A stretch of 64,000 nucleotides of DNA from Bradyrhizobium viridifuturi (GCF_001238275.1 NZ_LGTB01000042.1:1-64000); one strand, 5' to 3'; shown: positions 28,109-38,209, counted from the stretch's first letter. The notes: generated from the letters alone by a model not told the origin. Numbers and translations are program-made.

Positions 28109-29620
28109 ATGCGAGAGGACAATAATCAGGACCGCCGGCCATCCTCGCAGCGCATCGCGCTGCTCGGTTCAGTTGCAATGATCGGTGCGGCCATCGCGGT
28201 CGCGGGACCGCTGGCGCATCAGCCATTTGTCGAACAAGCCTTTGCCGCGGCTCCGACGTCACAGACGCAAGGCCCCGCAGGCTTCGCCGACCTGGTCGCG
28301 AAGGTGAAGCCGGCCGTCATTTCGGTTCGAGTGAAGCTCGACGAAGAGAGCAACGCAAACGGAGCCGACGCAGAAGGCCTGCCGCCGTCCTTGCAAGGCA
28401 CGCCCTTCGAGAAGTTCTTCCGACAGTTCGGTTCCGACGGCAATCCGGGCGGCAAACTTCAGCACCATGAGATCACCGGCGTCGGCTCCGGCTTCTTTAT
28501 CTCTGCGGACGGTTATGCCGTAACCAACAATCATGTCGTCGACCATGCCAAATCGGTGCAGGTCACGACGGATGACGGCACGATCTATACCGCGAAGGTG
28601 ATTGGCACCGATCCGAAGACGGACCTTGCGCTCATCAAGGTCGACGGCAAGTCGGATTTCACCTTCGTCAATCTCGAGAGCCAGATTCCACGCGTCGGCG
28701 ACTGGGTCGTGGCGGTCGGCAACCCCTACGGCCTTGGCGGCACCGTGACGGCCGGCATCATCTCGGCCGAAGGGCGCGATATCGGCGCCGGGCCCTACGA
28801 CAACTACATCCAGATCGACGCGCCGATCAACAAAGGCAACTCCGGCGGACCGACCTTTGATACCAATGGCAACGTCGTCGGCGTCAACACCGCGATCTAT
28901 TCACCGTCGGGCGGTTCGGTCGGCATCGGCTTCGATGTGCCGGCACCGACCGTCAAGATGATCGTCGCCCAGCTCAAGGAGCACGGCACAGTGACGCGCG
29001 GCTGGCTCGGCGTGCAGGTGCAGCCGGTCACGACAGGCATCGCCGAGAGCCTCGGCCTGAAGCAGGCCCGGGGTGCGCTCGTCGACGAGGCCCAACCGGA
29101 CACGCCGGCGGCGCAAGCCGGTATCAGGCCAGGCGACGTGATCACGGCGGTTAACGGCAACGCGGTCGAGGACTCGCGGACGCTTGCGCGAGAGATTTCA
29201 GGGATGGCCCCCGGCAGCTCAGCGAAGCTCGACATCGTTCGCAAGGGCGAAGGGCAGACGCTGACGGTGACGCTCGCCAAGATGCCAAACGAGACCAGGA
29301 AAGTTGCCCGGGCCGATGAGTCCGAGCAGGGCTCATCGAAGGGCGTCCCCCATCTCGGTATGTCGGTCGCTCCGGCAGGCGACGTCGGCGGCGCCGGCAA
29401 CAGCGGGGTCGTGGTCACGGCGATCGAGCCGGACGGACCGGCGGCCGAGCACGGCCTGCAATCCGGCGATGTCATCCTTGCGGTCGGAGGCAAGAACGTC
29501 AGCTCGGCAGCCGACCTCCGCAACGCGCTCTCGGAAGCGAAGTCCGAAGGCAAGCATGACGTTCTGATGCACGTGAAGACGTCCGACAATACCCACTTCG
29601 TCGCCATGCCGATCGGCTAG
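28109..29620 (+). CDS. Do/HtrA-family periplasmic serine protease
   Basis: A 503-residue DegP/DegQ-type protease. A signal or membrane segment at about 16-48 is followed by the trypsin-like domain with the triad His142 (TNNHVV), Asp172 (PKTDLALIK) and Ser245 (KGNSGGP). Two PDZ domains start near 300 (RGWLGVQVQPV) and 405. It acts in quality control of periplasmic proteins. CAGGAG at 28095-28100 fixes the start at ATG 28109. Downstream is a CtpA-like protease gene, 124 bp away on the same strand. Confidence 0.92.
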   Translation: MREDNNQDRRPSSQRIALLGSVAMIGAAIAVAGPLAHQPFVEQAFAAAPTSQTQGPAGFADLVAKVKPAVISVRVKLDEESNANGADAEGLPPSLQGTPFEKFFRQFGSDGNPGGKLQHHEITGVGSGFFISADGYAVTNNHVVDHAKSVQVTTDDGTIYTAKVIGTDPKTDLALIKVDGKSDFTFVNLESQIPRVGDWVVAVGNPYGLGGTVTAGIISAEGRDIGAGPYDNYIQIDAPINKGNSGGPTFDTNGNVVGVNTAIYSPSGGSVGIGFDVPAPTVKMIVAQLKEHGTVTRGWLGVQVQPVTTGIAESLGLKQARGALVDEAQPDTPAAQAGIRPGDVITAVNGNAVEDSRTLAREISGMAPGSSAKLDIVRKGEGQTLTVTLAKMPNETRKVARADESEQGSSKGVPHLGMSVAPAGDVGGAGNSGVVVTAIEPDGPAAEHGLQSGDVILAVGGKNVSSAADLRNALSEAKSEGKHDVLMHVKTSDNTHFVAMPIG

Positions 29621-29743
29621 GCATGACTTCGACCTGCCGTCGCGTGTTCTCCAGGCGCGACGGCAGGGGCTCAACATCAGGAAGGCCGCCGCGCTTCGTG
29701 CGGCGCGTTCACGTGCTCAACTCTCCAACCGCGCGGGCAAGCC

Positions 29744-31092
29744 ATGAAAATGAAGACATCCCATCTGCGCACGATCGGAATCGTTTGCGCGGCATCGGCC
29801 GCCCTGGCCGGCCTGGCGCTGGCGTCGGAGGTCGCTGCCGGCCCTTCCAGGGCCGATCTCGCGCTTCTTGCGGGCGTGATGCAGCTCGTGCAGCAGGACT
29901 ACGTGCATCCGGTCGATTCGCGCCAGCTCACCGACGCGGCGCTGAAGGGGATGCTGTCGCGTCTCGATCCACACTCCTCCTACATGACCGAGGCGGAATT
30001 TCGTGAGTCCAGAGAGGACATTAGCGGAAAGTTCGGCGGCGTCGGCCTCAAGGTCACCGATCACAACGGGTCGCCGACTGTTCTATCGCCGATCGACGAT
30101 ACGCCCGGTGCCCGTGCAGGCTTACAACCGGGCGACGAGATCGTTTCGGTCGACGGCCAGACCACGCGCGGCGTGGACCTGATGGAGGTGATCAGAAAGA
30201 TTCGCGGGCAGCCGGGAACGACCGTGACATTGACGATCCAGCGCGGCCGCCAGTCACCGTTCGAGGTTCCCCTCACGCGGCAGATCATCAAGGTCCACAG
30301 CGTCAAGTCCAGGCTGGAACCGAATGACGTGGGATATCTGCGGATCAGCGAGTTCGGCGAGGAGACGCCGAACGAACTTCACCAGGCCATCTCGACGCTG
30401 CAGCACGACGCGGGCGGCAAGCTGGCCGGCCTCGTCCTCGACCTCAGAAATGATCCCGGCGGCCTGCTCGCTTCGGCTGTCGATGTGTCGAGCGATTTCC
30501 TCAACGGCGGCACCGTCGTTTCGATCCGTGGGCGCAACGCCAACGACGATCAATTGTTCACGGCCCCGGCAACGAGTGCCCTGCTCCCGGACACTCCAAT
30601 GGTGGTTCTCGTCAACGGCGCCTCCGCGTCGGCATCCGAAATCGTTGCAGGGGCGCTGCAAGACCGGCATCGCGCGACCGTGATGGGAACGCAGAGTTTC
30701 GGCAAGGGATCCGTGCAGACCATCATTCCAATCAAGGATCATGGTGCCTTGCGGCTGACAAGCGCGCTCTACTACACGCCGTCAGGCGCTCCATTCAGGG
30801 TGACGGGATTACACCTGACGTTCTCGTCGAGGCGGCCAAGGACGAGCAAGTCGCGAACTCGCTGGTCTGGCGCGAAGCCCAGCTCCACGGTGCATTCGCC
30901 AATCCGGGGGTGCTGCCAAAATCCGACGCCTCGCCGGCCGCGAAGGGCGCATCTGCTGAAGCAGCCTCGCCACCGATCAAGGAGCAGCTGATCGGGAGCG
31001 ATCGGGACACCCAACTCAAGGCGGCGCTGAAATATCTCGAGCGCTTGCCGGCCGGAAATCCGGCCATCATCCACACCAGCGTGCCGGGATAA
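29744..31092 (+). CDS. S41-family C-terminal processing protease (CtpA-like), frameshifted near 30787 in this sequence
   Basis: A Sec signal is followed by the family start DYVHPVDSRQLTDAALKGML. A PDZ domain (GVGLKVTDHNGSPTVLSPID) precedes the protease core, which carries the Ser of SASASEIVAGAL and the Lys of FGKGSVQT, the Ser/Lys dyad. After LYYTPSG the frame is lost. Adding one C (GGCCGCTCC) gives RSIQGDGITPDVLVEAA and a normal C-terminus ending at 31092, 449 residues in all. It pairs with the upstream HtrA protease. The break is probably a sequence error. Confidence 0.85.
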
Positions 31093-31182
31093 TCCAGCAA
31101 GGCTCGGGAACACGAGCATCGTCGATCGCAGCCGGCACGGAAGCCACGAGGCGCCGTTCGGGAAGTTAACCGCAAGCGACGG

Positions 31183-31413
31183 CTACATGCCGTGGCTCTC
31201 GAACACCTTCTTGCAGCTTCGGCTCAGGCTGTCGCGGTTGGTCTGAAGACAGTTCTGCACGGCGCCGTCATTGCCGAGGTCCTTGCGGCAGAAGCGCTGT
31301 GCATCGCGCGAACACGCCTTCTGTTCCGCCGAGGTGCCGGCATGCTGCGCGAGCGCGGCGCTGCTGTTCATCGCGGCAACGGCAAGAAAGGCTGCAATCG
31401 AAAAATAACGCAT
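31183..31413 (-). CDS. Small secreted cysteine-rich protein
   Basis: A 76-residue product. A clear signal peptide (FSIAAFLAVAAMNSSAALAQ) precedes a 55-residue mature domain with four cysteines in the pattern C-x7-C-x12-C-x11-C, like the cysteine-rich repeat of exported bacterial proteins. GGAGG lies eight bases before ATG 31413, so this start is secure although the frame is open upstream to 31536. Function unknown. It converges with ctpA. Confidence 0.7.
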   Translation of the reverse strand: MRYFSIAAFLAVAAMNSSAALAQHAGTSAEQKACSRDAQRFCRKDLGNDGAVQNCLQTNRDSLSRSCKKVFESHGM

Positions 31414-31604
31414 CGGTGAAGTCCTCCCGCGGCCCAACGGCGGCGGAGACATTTCGTTCCTTGGGGGAACCGGATCCGCGCTGCTTCGCGGACGAGCCCG
31501 CGCCCGAGCGGGTAGCGGCCGGCAGCAAGAAAACACGTCGAGAAAAATAGGCTCTGCCTCAATCAGAACCGGAATGCCCTGGAGTAACGGGTCGTCGTCG
31601 AACC

Positions 31605-31811
31605 CTACCTTTCATCTGTGGCTACCGGCATTGCCTCGTTGTCCGGCACACGGTCATTCGCCATCGCTTCGATTATCTCGATGATACGTCGTCGTGCAGC
31701 ACGATCGCGGATCGAGCGAAAGGCCCGAAGCAGCCGGAACGCGTCCGCTGCGTCTCTTGCCTGCCGTTCCTTCGTCAAGAGTGTCCCCGCATGATCCGGT
31801 CGATCCAACAA
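31605..31811 (-). CDS. Small helical protein of unknown function
   Basis: A 68-residue frame rich in charged helix formers (KERQARDAADAFRLLRAFRS, then ARRRIIEIIEAMA), a composition unlike a random shadow frame. It has no ATG: TTG at 31811 is the earliest start, and the product could begin elsewhere. The helix pattern resembles C-terminal tails of small Bradyrhizobium regulators, but no domain is evident. Treat as tentative. Confidence 0.4.
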   Translation of the reverse strand: MLDRPDHAGTLLTKERQARDAADAFRLLRAFRSIRDRAARRRIIEIIEAMANDRVPDNEAMPVATDER

Positions 31812-32059
31812 GCGCAGGAACCGATCGCGGTCCCGAGCTACCGGACGCCCAACAGGAATTCAGCATTCCCTTGCCGGGCCTGCGTTGACCTTCGTCAAAA
31901 ACGGAAACCGTGTTGCCGGCGCTGATCCTCGGCCGGACCGAAACAACCGGAGCCGACCCGGACGTGTCGGGGACCACTGCGCCAAAGGCCTTTGCGAGCG
32001 GGAGCCGGGCCGGCCGCGATCTCGACGACCTTCGGTACCGTGACCCGTTCGCTGCGCCG

Positions 32060-32761
32060 CTACGGCGCCAGATACCGCAGCAATTCCGGATCGCTCCGCA
32101 CCTTGCCCGCCTCGCCCTGCAGCGCGACGCGGCCGCGATCGAGCACATAGGCGTAGTCGGCGACGCGCAGCGCGAGGTCGAGATGCTGCTCGACGATCAC
32201 GACCGAAATGCTTTTCGCGAGCTCGATCAGCCGCTCGGTGATCTCCTCGATCACGCCGATCCAGACGCCTTCGGTCGGCTCGTCCAGCAGCAGCAGTTTC
32301 GGATTGCCGAGCATGGCACGGCCGATCGCCAGCATCTTGCGCTCGCCGCCGGACAGCGTGCCGGCTGGCTGCTCGAGCCGCTGGCCGAGCTTCGGGAAGA
32401 TCGCCAGCACGCGATCGACGGCACTGGCGTCCGAATTGGACAGCGAGCCGACGGCGAGGTTGTCGCGCACCGACAGGCGGGCGAACACCGAATGCTCCTG
32501 CGGCACATAGCCGATGCCGGACCGCACCCGCTCCTCGGTGCGGCGGCGGGTGATGTCGCGACCGTCGAAGTGCAGTTCGCCTTGCGAGCTCGCAAGCTCG
32601 CCGACGATGGTCTTCATCAGCGTGGTCTTGCCGGCACCGTTGCGGCCGAGCACGGCGACGCCGCCGCGCCAGGGAATGCCGATGTTGACATCGAACAGGA
32701 CCTGGCTGCGGCCATAACCGGCATCGAGATGCCTGATATCGAGGAAGGATTGGTCAGGCAC
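32060..32761 (-). CDS. Branched-chain amino acid/amide ABC transporter ATP-binding protein, LivF type
   Basis: A 233-residue ATPase. Walker A GRNGAGKTT, Q-loop GYVPQEHSVF, signature LSGGERKMLAIGRA, Walker B LLLLDEPTEGV and the switch His in VIVEQHLDLAL are all present. GTG 32761 overlaps the end of the LivG-type gene by eight bases. Last gene of the leftward amidase/transporter operon. It resembles UrtE/LivF and would energise uptake by the adjacent LivH/LivM permeases. Confidence 0.88.
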   Translation of the reverse strand: MPDQSFLDIRHLDAGYGRSQVLFDVNIGIPWRGGVAVLGRNGAGKTTLMKTIVGELASSQGELHFDGRDITRRRTEERVRSGIGYVPQEHSVFARLSVRDNLAVGSLSNSDASAVDRVLAIFPKLGQRLEQPAGTLSGGERKMLAIGRAMLGNPKLLLLDEPTEGVWIGVIEEITERLIELAKSISVVIVEQHLDLALRVADYAYVLDRGRVALQGEAGKVRSDPELLRYLAP

Positions 32762-33488
32762 GGCGAAGATAAATCTCCTGGACGTTCTTGTTGGCCTGGA
32801 TTTCCGCAACGGTCCCCGACGCCAGCACCTTGCCCTGGTCGAGCACGGTGAGGCGGTCGCAGATGTCGCGGATGAAATCGAGATCGTGCTCGACGATGAC
32901 GAGCGAGCAATGCTGCTTGATCGGCTGCAGCAATTCGCCGGTGACGCGGCGCTCCTCGAGGCTCATGCCGCCGGTCGGCTCGTCCAGCAGCAGAAGCCGT
33001 GGCTTGCCGGCAAGCGCCATCGCGATCTCGAGCCATTGCTGCTGGCCGTGCGACAGCGCCGCCGCGGCATCATGCGCGCGATCGGCGAGCCGGAACTGGG
33101 TCAGCATCGTCATCACCTGATCGTGCAGCTTCCTGCGGGTGCGCGACAGCACGAGATCGAACAGCGAGCACTGCGCCTGCAGCGCCAGCAGGATGTTGTC
33201 GTACAGCGTCAGCGTGGGGAGCACCGAGGTGATCTGGAATTTCAGGCTCATGCCGGCGCGGGCGCGCTCGGTCGGCGTGAACGCAGTGATGTCGGTGTTG
33301 ACGAAGGAGACCTTGCCCGTGGTCGGCACCTCGGCGCCGGCGACGCATTTCATCAGCGTGCTCTTGCCCGAGCCGTTCGGCCCGATCAGGCCGTGAAACT
33401 CGTTCTCGCCGACGGTCAGCGCCGCACCGTCAAGCGCGGTGAGCTTGCCGAATACCTTACTGATCCCTTGCGCTTCAAGGAGCGGCAT
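32754..33488 (-). CDS. Branched-chain amino acid/amide ABC transporter ATP-binding protein, LivG type
   Basis: A 244-residue ATPase. Walker A GPNGSGKST, the LivG-type segment RAGMSLKFQITSVLPTLTLY, signature LSHGQQQWLEIAMAL, Walker B LLLLDEPTGGMSLEER and VIVEHDLDFI are present. The LSHGQ form of the signature motif is normal for LivG/UrtD. It overlaps the permease gene upstream by 14 bases and the LivF gene downstream by eight, so the operon is tightly coupled. Confidence 0.9.
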   Translation of the reverse strand: MPLLEAQGISKVFGKLTALDGAALTVGENEFHGLIGPNGSGKSTLMKCVAGAEVPTTGKVSFVNTDITAFTPTERARAGMSLKFQITSVLPTLTLYDNILLALQAQCSLFDLVLSRTRRKLHDQVMTMLTQFRLADRAHDAAAALSHGQQQWLEIAMALAGKPRLLLLDEPTGGMSLEERRVTGELLQPIKQHCSLVIVEHDLDFIRDICDRLTVLDQGKVLASGTVAEIQANKNVQEIYLRRA

Positions 33489-34569
33489 TGCCGGACTCCT
33501 TTGGCGCCTTGCCGAAGCTGCCGACCCGTTCGCGCTCGCCGAGCACGAAGGAGATCAGCCCGAGCGGGCGGAACATGATCACGAGCAGCAGCAGCACGCC
33601 GAGGATGATCGGCCAGACGTCGCGGTAATTGTCCGACAGCCAGAACGACACGCCCTCGATGATCACGGTGCCGATCACCGCGCCGATCAAGGTGCCGGAG
33701 CCGCCGAACAACACGTAGAGCACGACCTGGGTCGAGAACACGACACCCAGCATGTTGGGCCAGACGAAGCCCTCGTGGAAGGCATAAAGGCTGCCGGCGA
33801 GGCCGGCGATGGTGCCGCCGACCGCGAAGATGATCGCCTTCAGGTGCTGGGCCTTGTAGCCGAAGAAGGCGATGCGCTGCTCGTTCTCGCGCAGGCCGGC
33901 GAGCGCGAGGCCGAATTGCGAACGCACCAGGAAGCGGCAGAGCAGATAGACCACGACGAGGATGCCGAGCACCATGTAGTAGTAGACTGGCCCCTCCTCG
34001 AACTCGTAGCTGCCGAGGGTCAGCGGCGGGATCGACGGGATGCCGTTCTGGCCGCCGAGATAGTACCAGCCGCGCGCCAGCCGGTCCGCGGCATAGGAGC
34101 CGGTCAGCGTGCCGAGCGAGACGAAGATCACGCTCGAAGGATAGCGCCCGAGCAGCAGGAAACCGCCGAGCAAGAGCGCCGCGCTGAGGCCGATCAGCGT
34201 GCCGGCGGGCAGGATCAGCAGGATCGAGGTGACGTTGAGGTCACGCGCCATCAGTGCCACGCCGTAGCCGGCGGCACCGAAGAACAGCGCCTGGCCGAAG
34301 CTCATGATGCCGGCATAGCCCCACACCAGATCGAACGACAGCGCGAACAGCGCGAGGATCACCACACGGGTGGCGAACACCGTGAGATAATCCTGCAGCA
34401 CCCATGGCAGGACCAGTGCAATCAGCAGCACCAGCCCTTCCACGATCGGCAGGACCTTCCATCCTGCCGATGCCTGTCCCGCCGGCGCGCGTGCGGCCGG
34501 TGCACCTTCACCCGTCACGACATCTGGTTCCTCACCGACGCGTGCGACGGCCTCGCTTGCTCCACCCAT
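33475..34569 (-). CDS. Branched-chain amino acid/amide ABC transporter permease, LivM type
   Basis: A 364-residue inner-membrane permease with about ten hydrophobic segments. Family signatures are FDLVWGYAGIMSFGQALFFG, GLRENEQRIAFFGYKAQHLK and AGLAGSLYAFHEGFVWPNM, plus the C-terminal GGSGTLIGAVIGTVIIEGV. ATG 34569 is placed just after the binding-protein stop (34577). The in-frame extension to 34644 overlaps that gene and is unlikely. It works with the LivH-type permease at 35787. Confidence 0.88.
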   Translation of the reverse strand: MGGASEAVARVGEEPDVVTGEGAPAARAPAGQASAGWKVLPIVEGLVLLIALVLPWVLQDYLTVFATRVVILALFALSFDLVWGYAGIMSFGQALFFGAAGYGVALMARDLNVTSILLILPAGTLIGLSAALLLGGFLLLGRYPSSVIFVSLGTLTGSYAADRLARGWYYLGGQNGIPSIPPLTLGSYEFEEGPVYYYMVLGILVVVYLLCRFLVRSQFGLALAGLRENEQRIAFFGYKAQHLKAIIFAVGGTIAGLAGSLYAFHEGFVWPNMLGVVFSTQVVLYVLFGGSGTLIGAVIGTVIIEGVSFWLSDNYRDVWPIILGVLLLLVIMFRPLGLISFVLGERERVGSFGKAPKESGNAAP

Positions 34570-34576
34570 TGATCGC

Positions 34577-35797
34577 TCAGCACTCCTTGGGATCAACGAG
34601 ACCGTCGCTGCGCGCCACGATCTCATAGTTCCCGCCTTTGGCAACAGCGGTGTACATCTTCATCTTGCAATGGCGCTTGCCCGGCACCATTTCGGCCGGT
34701 CCGCCCGGCCCTTCGGCGATCTTGGCATGGTCGAGCGCGGCCGCAACCGACTCGCGGTCGACCTTGCCGGCTTCCTTGACCGCGGCTTCCCACAGCTTGA
34801 GGCCGCGATAGGTTCCGGTGGCGGCGCTGCCGGCCGCGAACAGGAAATTGCCGGGGAAATCCTTCTCGTAAGCCGCCTGCAGCTTGGCGTCGAACGGATC
34901 TTCCTTGGTCAGCACCTTGAAATAGTCGAGGCAGCTCGCCAGCCCCTCGATCTCGTTGGCCTGATTGATGTTGAGCGTGTTCTCGTCATAGTAGACGCAG
35001 GCCAGCCGTCCGCCGTTCTTGAGGAAGCCCGCTTCATAGAGCTGCTTGAAGAACGGACCGACGCCCGGCGGGATCACGGTGTTGAAGACGACGTCGACCT
35101 TGTTGGAGATGACGCGGTTCACCGTGGCCGAGAAGTCGACCTGGTCGAGCGGGTAATACTCCTCGAACACGACCTCGCCGCCATTGTCCTCGATCACCTT
35201 GCGGGCGTAGACGTTGAGCGTGTGCGGCCAGACATAGTTGGCGCTCGGCAGCGCGAACTTCTTGCCGCCGTTCTTGATCAGCCAGGGAATGAAGGTGTCG
35301 CATTGCTGCGCCGGCGTCGGCCCGGTGCAGAACAGATACGGCGTGCACTCCTTGCCCTCGTAGAGCTGCGGATAGATGTAGAGCGTCTTGCCGCGCGCCA
35401 CGATCGGATCCTTGATCGCGTTGCGCATCGAGGAGGTGATGCCGCCCAGCACCATGTCGACCTTGTCGCGCTGGATCAGCTTGCGGACATTTCCGACCGC
35501 GACCGATTCGTTCGAGGCGGTGTCCTCGATGTAGAGCTCGAGCGGCCGGCCGAGCAGGCCGCCGCCGGCGTTGATCTCCTTGATCACCATCTTGGCGACG
35601 TTGGCGTCGGCGTTGCCGGCATAGGCGATCGGGCCGGTCAGGTCGGTCGCGATGCCGACCTTGATCGGGCCCTCGGCGGCGTTGGCCCAATCGGGCCTGA
35701 CGACCCAGCTGCCCACCCCGGTCGCGAGCGCGCCGGTCGCGAAGGCGAAATTGCCCATGAAGCGGCGGCGCGTCAGATTCATGCGTTCAATCGACAT
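34577..35797 (-). CDS. ABC transporter substrate-binding protein, amide/urea (FmdD-AmiC) type, Tat signal
   Basis: A 406-residue protein exported by a twin-arginine signal (NLTRRRFMGNFAFATGALAT, cleavage near ANAAEG). The mature part follows the amide/urea branch of Peripla_BP families: IKVGIATDLTGPIAYAGNAD, then YPQLYEGKECTPYLFCTGPT with paired Cys. Given the amidase in the same operon, an amide or short-chain nitrile product is the likely ligand. Its start overlaps the LivH gene end by 11 bases. Confidence 0.87.
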   Translation of the reverse strand: MSIERMNLTRRRFMGNFAFATGALATGVGSWVVRPDWANAAEGPIKVGIATDLTGPIAYAGNADANVAKMVIKEINAGGGLLGRPLELYIEDTASNESVAVGNVRKLIQRDKVDMVLGGITSSMRNAIKDPIVARGKTLYIYPQLYEGKECTPYLFCTGPTPAQQCDTFIPWLIKNGGKKFALPSANYVWPHTLNVYARKVIEDNGGEVVFEEYYPLDQVDFSATVNRVISNKVDVVFNTVIPPGVGPFFKQLYEAGFLKNGGRLACVYYDENTLNINQANEIEGLASCLDYFKVLTKEDPFDAKLQAAYEKDFPGNFLFAAGSAATGTYRGLKLWEAAVKEAGKVDRESVAAALDHAKIAEGPGGPAEMVPGKRHCKMKMYTAVAKGGNYEIVARSDGLVDPKEC

Positions 35798-36698
35798 GGT
35801 GATTAGACCCCTTTCCCAGCAATGAGCCTTGCGGCCGGAATTTGATGAAGGCGATGGCGAGCACGAAGACGAGCACGTCGGCGACGACCGGCGACATGAC
35901 CCATGGCAGCGCCGCGCTGAGCGTGCCGATCAGGCCGGCGCCGGCGACCGGGCCGATGAAGGAGCCGACCCCGCCGACCATCACGGCGACGAAGCCCTGG
36001 ATCAGGAAACGGATGCCGAGATCGGCGAACAGGCTGAACACCGGCACGATCAAGGCGCCGGCAAGCCCGGCCAAGGCCGCGCCGAACGCAAAGGTCGCGC
36101 CGTAGATCAACGGCGTCGAGATGCCCGAGGCGCGCGCCAGCGCCGGGTTTTCCAGCGTGGCGCGGACCCGCAGCCCGAAAGAAGTGCGCGCCAGCAGCAG
36201 ATAGCAGGCGCCCATCACCAAGAGCGTGATCACGATGATGGTGAAGCGCCAGGCCGAGATATGGACGGAGCCGAGGTCGATCGAACCGCCGATCGGCTCC
36301 GGCACGGTGAGATAGAAGCCGCCGATCAAACCGCGCACGCTTTCGCGGATGATCAGCCCCAGCGCATAGGTGCCGAGCATCGCCACGATCGGCGCGGCGT
36401 AGAAGCGCCGGATGATCAGCGCCTCCAGCACGAAGCCGAGCGCGCCGACCACGAAGGGCGCCGCGATCATGCCGGCCCAGACCGGCGCGCCATGGGCGTA
36501 GGCCAGATAGGTCACATAGGCGCCGAGCAGGACGAACTCGCCCTGCGCGAAGTTGAAGATGCCCATCATGCTGGCGATGATGCCGAGCCCGAGCACGACC
36601 AGCACGATGATCGCGCCGAAGCTCACGATCTCGAACACCGCGGCGAAGGTGCTAGCATGGTGTTCGATCCCTCCGGTCTGCGACAAGCGGCGCCTCAC
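35787..36698 (-). CDS. Branched-chain amino acid/amide ABC transporter permease, LivH type
   Basis: A 303-residue permease with about eight membrane segments. Family segments: LGIIASMMGIFNFAQGEFVLLGAY, SFGLRVRATLENPALARASGI and QGFVAVMVGGVGSFIGP. The initiator is GTG 36698, overlapping the amidase stop (GTGA). The amidase and permease are therefore translationally coupled, tying hydrolysis to uptake. Confidence 0.87.
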   Translation of the reverse strand: MRRRLSQTGGIEHHASTFAAVFEIVSFGAIIVLVVLGLGIIASMMGIFNFAQGEFVLLGAYVTYLAYAHGAPVWAGMIAAPFVVGALGFVLEALIIRRFYAAPIVAMLGTYALGLIIRESVRGLIGGFYLTVPEPIGGSIDLGSVHISAWRFTIIVITLLVMGACYLLLARTSFGLRVRATLENPALARASGISTPLIYGATFAFGAALAGLAGALIVPVFSLFADLGIRFLIQGFVAVMVGGVGSFIGPVAGAGLIGTLSAALPWVMSPVVADVLVFVLAIAFIKFRPQGSLLGKGSNHHVD

Positions 36699-38209
36699 AT
36701 CTTCTTCCAGTCGCCGGCCTGCTCGAAGGCGTGCGCGGCGCGGTAGATGGTGCTCTCCTCGAACATCCGGCCGACCAGCATCAGCCCGACCGGCAGGCCA
36801 TCGACCATGCCGCAGGGCAGCGACATTGCCGGGTGATGGGTGATGTCGAACGGCGCGGTGTTGGAGATCATCTCGAGCGCGCGGGCGACATATTCCTCGC
36901 GGCTGGCATTGGCCTCGGGCAGTTTCGTCGCCTTCATCGGCGTGGTCGGCATCAGCAGCAGGTCGTAGTCCTTGAAGGCCTTGTCGTAGGCCGCGGCGAG
37001 CCTTCGGGAAATGTTGAGCGCCTTGCCGTAGAAGCGCGGGCCGAAGGTGTTGTTGATGTAGGTACCGAGCATCATGAACAGCTTGGTGGTCTCGGACAGC
37101 GAATCCGCCTGACGGCGCCAGCCGCGATGGAAATCCATCAGCGAGGTCGAATAGAGGTCGCCGCGGCTGAGGCCGTAGCCGTCGCCGAACATCATGGTCT
37201 GGGTCAGGCCTTCGGTGCCGATCGGCGTCCAGATCGCGCCGCCCGCCATGTGCATCGGGATCGAGACATTCTCGACCGACGCGCCGAGATCCTTGAAGCG
37301 CTTGGCCGCCTCGCGCACGCTTTCGTTCACCGCGGCTTCCGCGGTCGGCTGCTCAAAACCTTCCTTGAGGATGCCGATCTTCATGCCCTTGACGCCCTTG
37401 CCCAGCGCCTTGGTGTAGTCCTCGACCTTCGGCGCCTTGATGCGCGGATCGTAGCCGTCGTCGCCGGCCAGCACTTCGAGCAGCAGCGCATTGTCTTCCA
37501 CCGACGCGGTCATCGGGCCGGTGTGGTCGACATAGATCTCGATCGGCATGATGCCGGTATAGGGCACGAGACCCCAGGTCGGCTTCATGCCGTAGGTGCC
37601 GCAGAACGAGGACGGCATGCGGATCGAGCCGCCCTGGTCGCCGCCGATCGCCATGTCGACCTCGCCGAGCGCGACCACGACCCCGGAGCCCGACGACGAG
37701 CCGCCGGCCGAATAGCCCATCTTGTGCGGATTGTGCACTGGACCGTAGGAGCCGGTATGGCTGCCGCCGGACAGGCAGAAGTGCTCGCAATGCACCTTGC
37801 CCTTGATCTCGGCGCCGGCATCCAGCATGCGGGTGACGATGGTGGCATCGAAGTCGGGCACAAAGCCTTCCAATGTCGACGAGCCGTTGGTCATCGGCAC
37901 GCCGGCCAGCATGATGTTGTCCTTCAGCGCAACCGTCTTGCCCTTGAGCTTGCCGGAGGCCGCACCCTTCACCGTCGACTTGCGGTACCAGGCATTGTGC
38001 TTGTTCTCTTCCGGCGCCGGGCGATAGCCGGGCGTGCGCGGATATTTCACCTCGGGCAGTTCGTCCGGCAGCTGGGCGACAAGATTGTAGGCATCGACCG
38101 AGCCCTGCATCAGGCCGCGGAACGAGGCCACGTCCTCATCGGTGAGTGACAGGCCGCACTGCTCGGCGACGGCACGAAGTTGCGTTGGCGTGGGAAGGAC
38201 GACGGTCAC
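36695..38209 (-). CDS. Amidase (amidase signature family)
   Basis: A 504-residue enzyme hydrolysing amides to acid and ammonia. The Ser-cisSer-Lys triad is visible: Lys in VALKDNIMLAGVPM, the Gly/Ser-rich YSAGGSSSGSG with the cis-Ser, and the nucleophile region GGDQGGSIRMPSSFCG. The C-terminal LPCGMVDGLPVGLMLVGRMF is also family-typical. Substrate is unknown; the adjacent ABC system suggests imported amides. First gene of the operon, preceded by a 28-bp interrupted inverted repeat at 38304-38331. Confidence 0.9.
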   Translation of the reverse strand: MTVVLPTPTQLRAVAEQCGLSLTDEDVASFRGLMQGSVDAYNLVAQLPDELPEVKYPRTPGYRPAPEENKHNAWYRKSTVKGAASGKLKGKTVALKDNIMLAGVPMTNGSSTLEGFVPDFDATIVTRMLDAGAEIKGKVHCEHFCLSGGSHTGSYGPVHNPHKMGYSAGGSSSGSGVVVALGEVDMAIGGDQGGSIRMPSSFCGTYGMKPTWGLVPYTGIMPIEIYVDHTGPMTASVEDNALLLEVLAGDDGYDPRIKAPKVEDYTKALGKGVKGMKIGILKEGFEQPTAEAAVNESVREAAKRFKDLGASVENVSIPMHMAGGAIWTPIGTEGLTQTMMFGDGYGLSRGDLYSTSLMDFHRGWRRQADSLSETTKLFMMLGTYINNTFGPRFYGKALNISRRLAAAYDKAFKDYDLLLMPTTPMKATKLPEANASREEYVARALEMISNTAPFDITHHPAMSLPCGMVDGLPVGLMLVGRMFEESTIYRAAHAFEQAGDWKKM

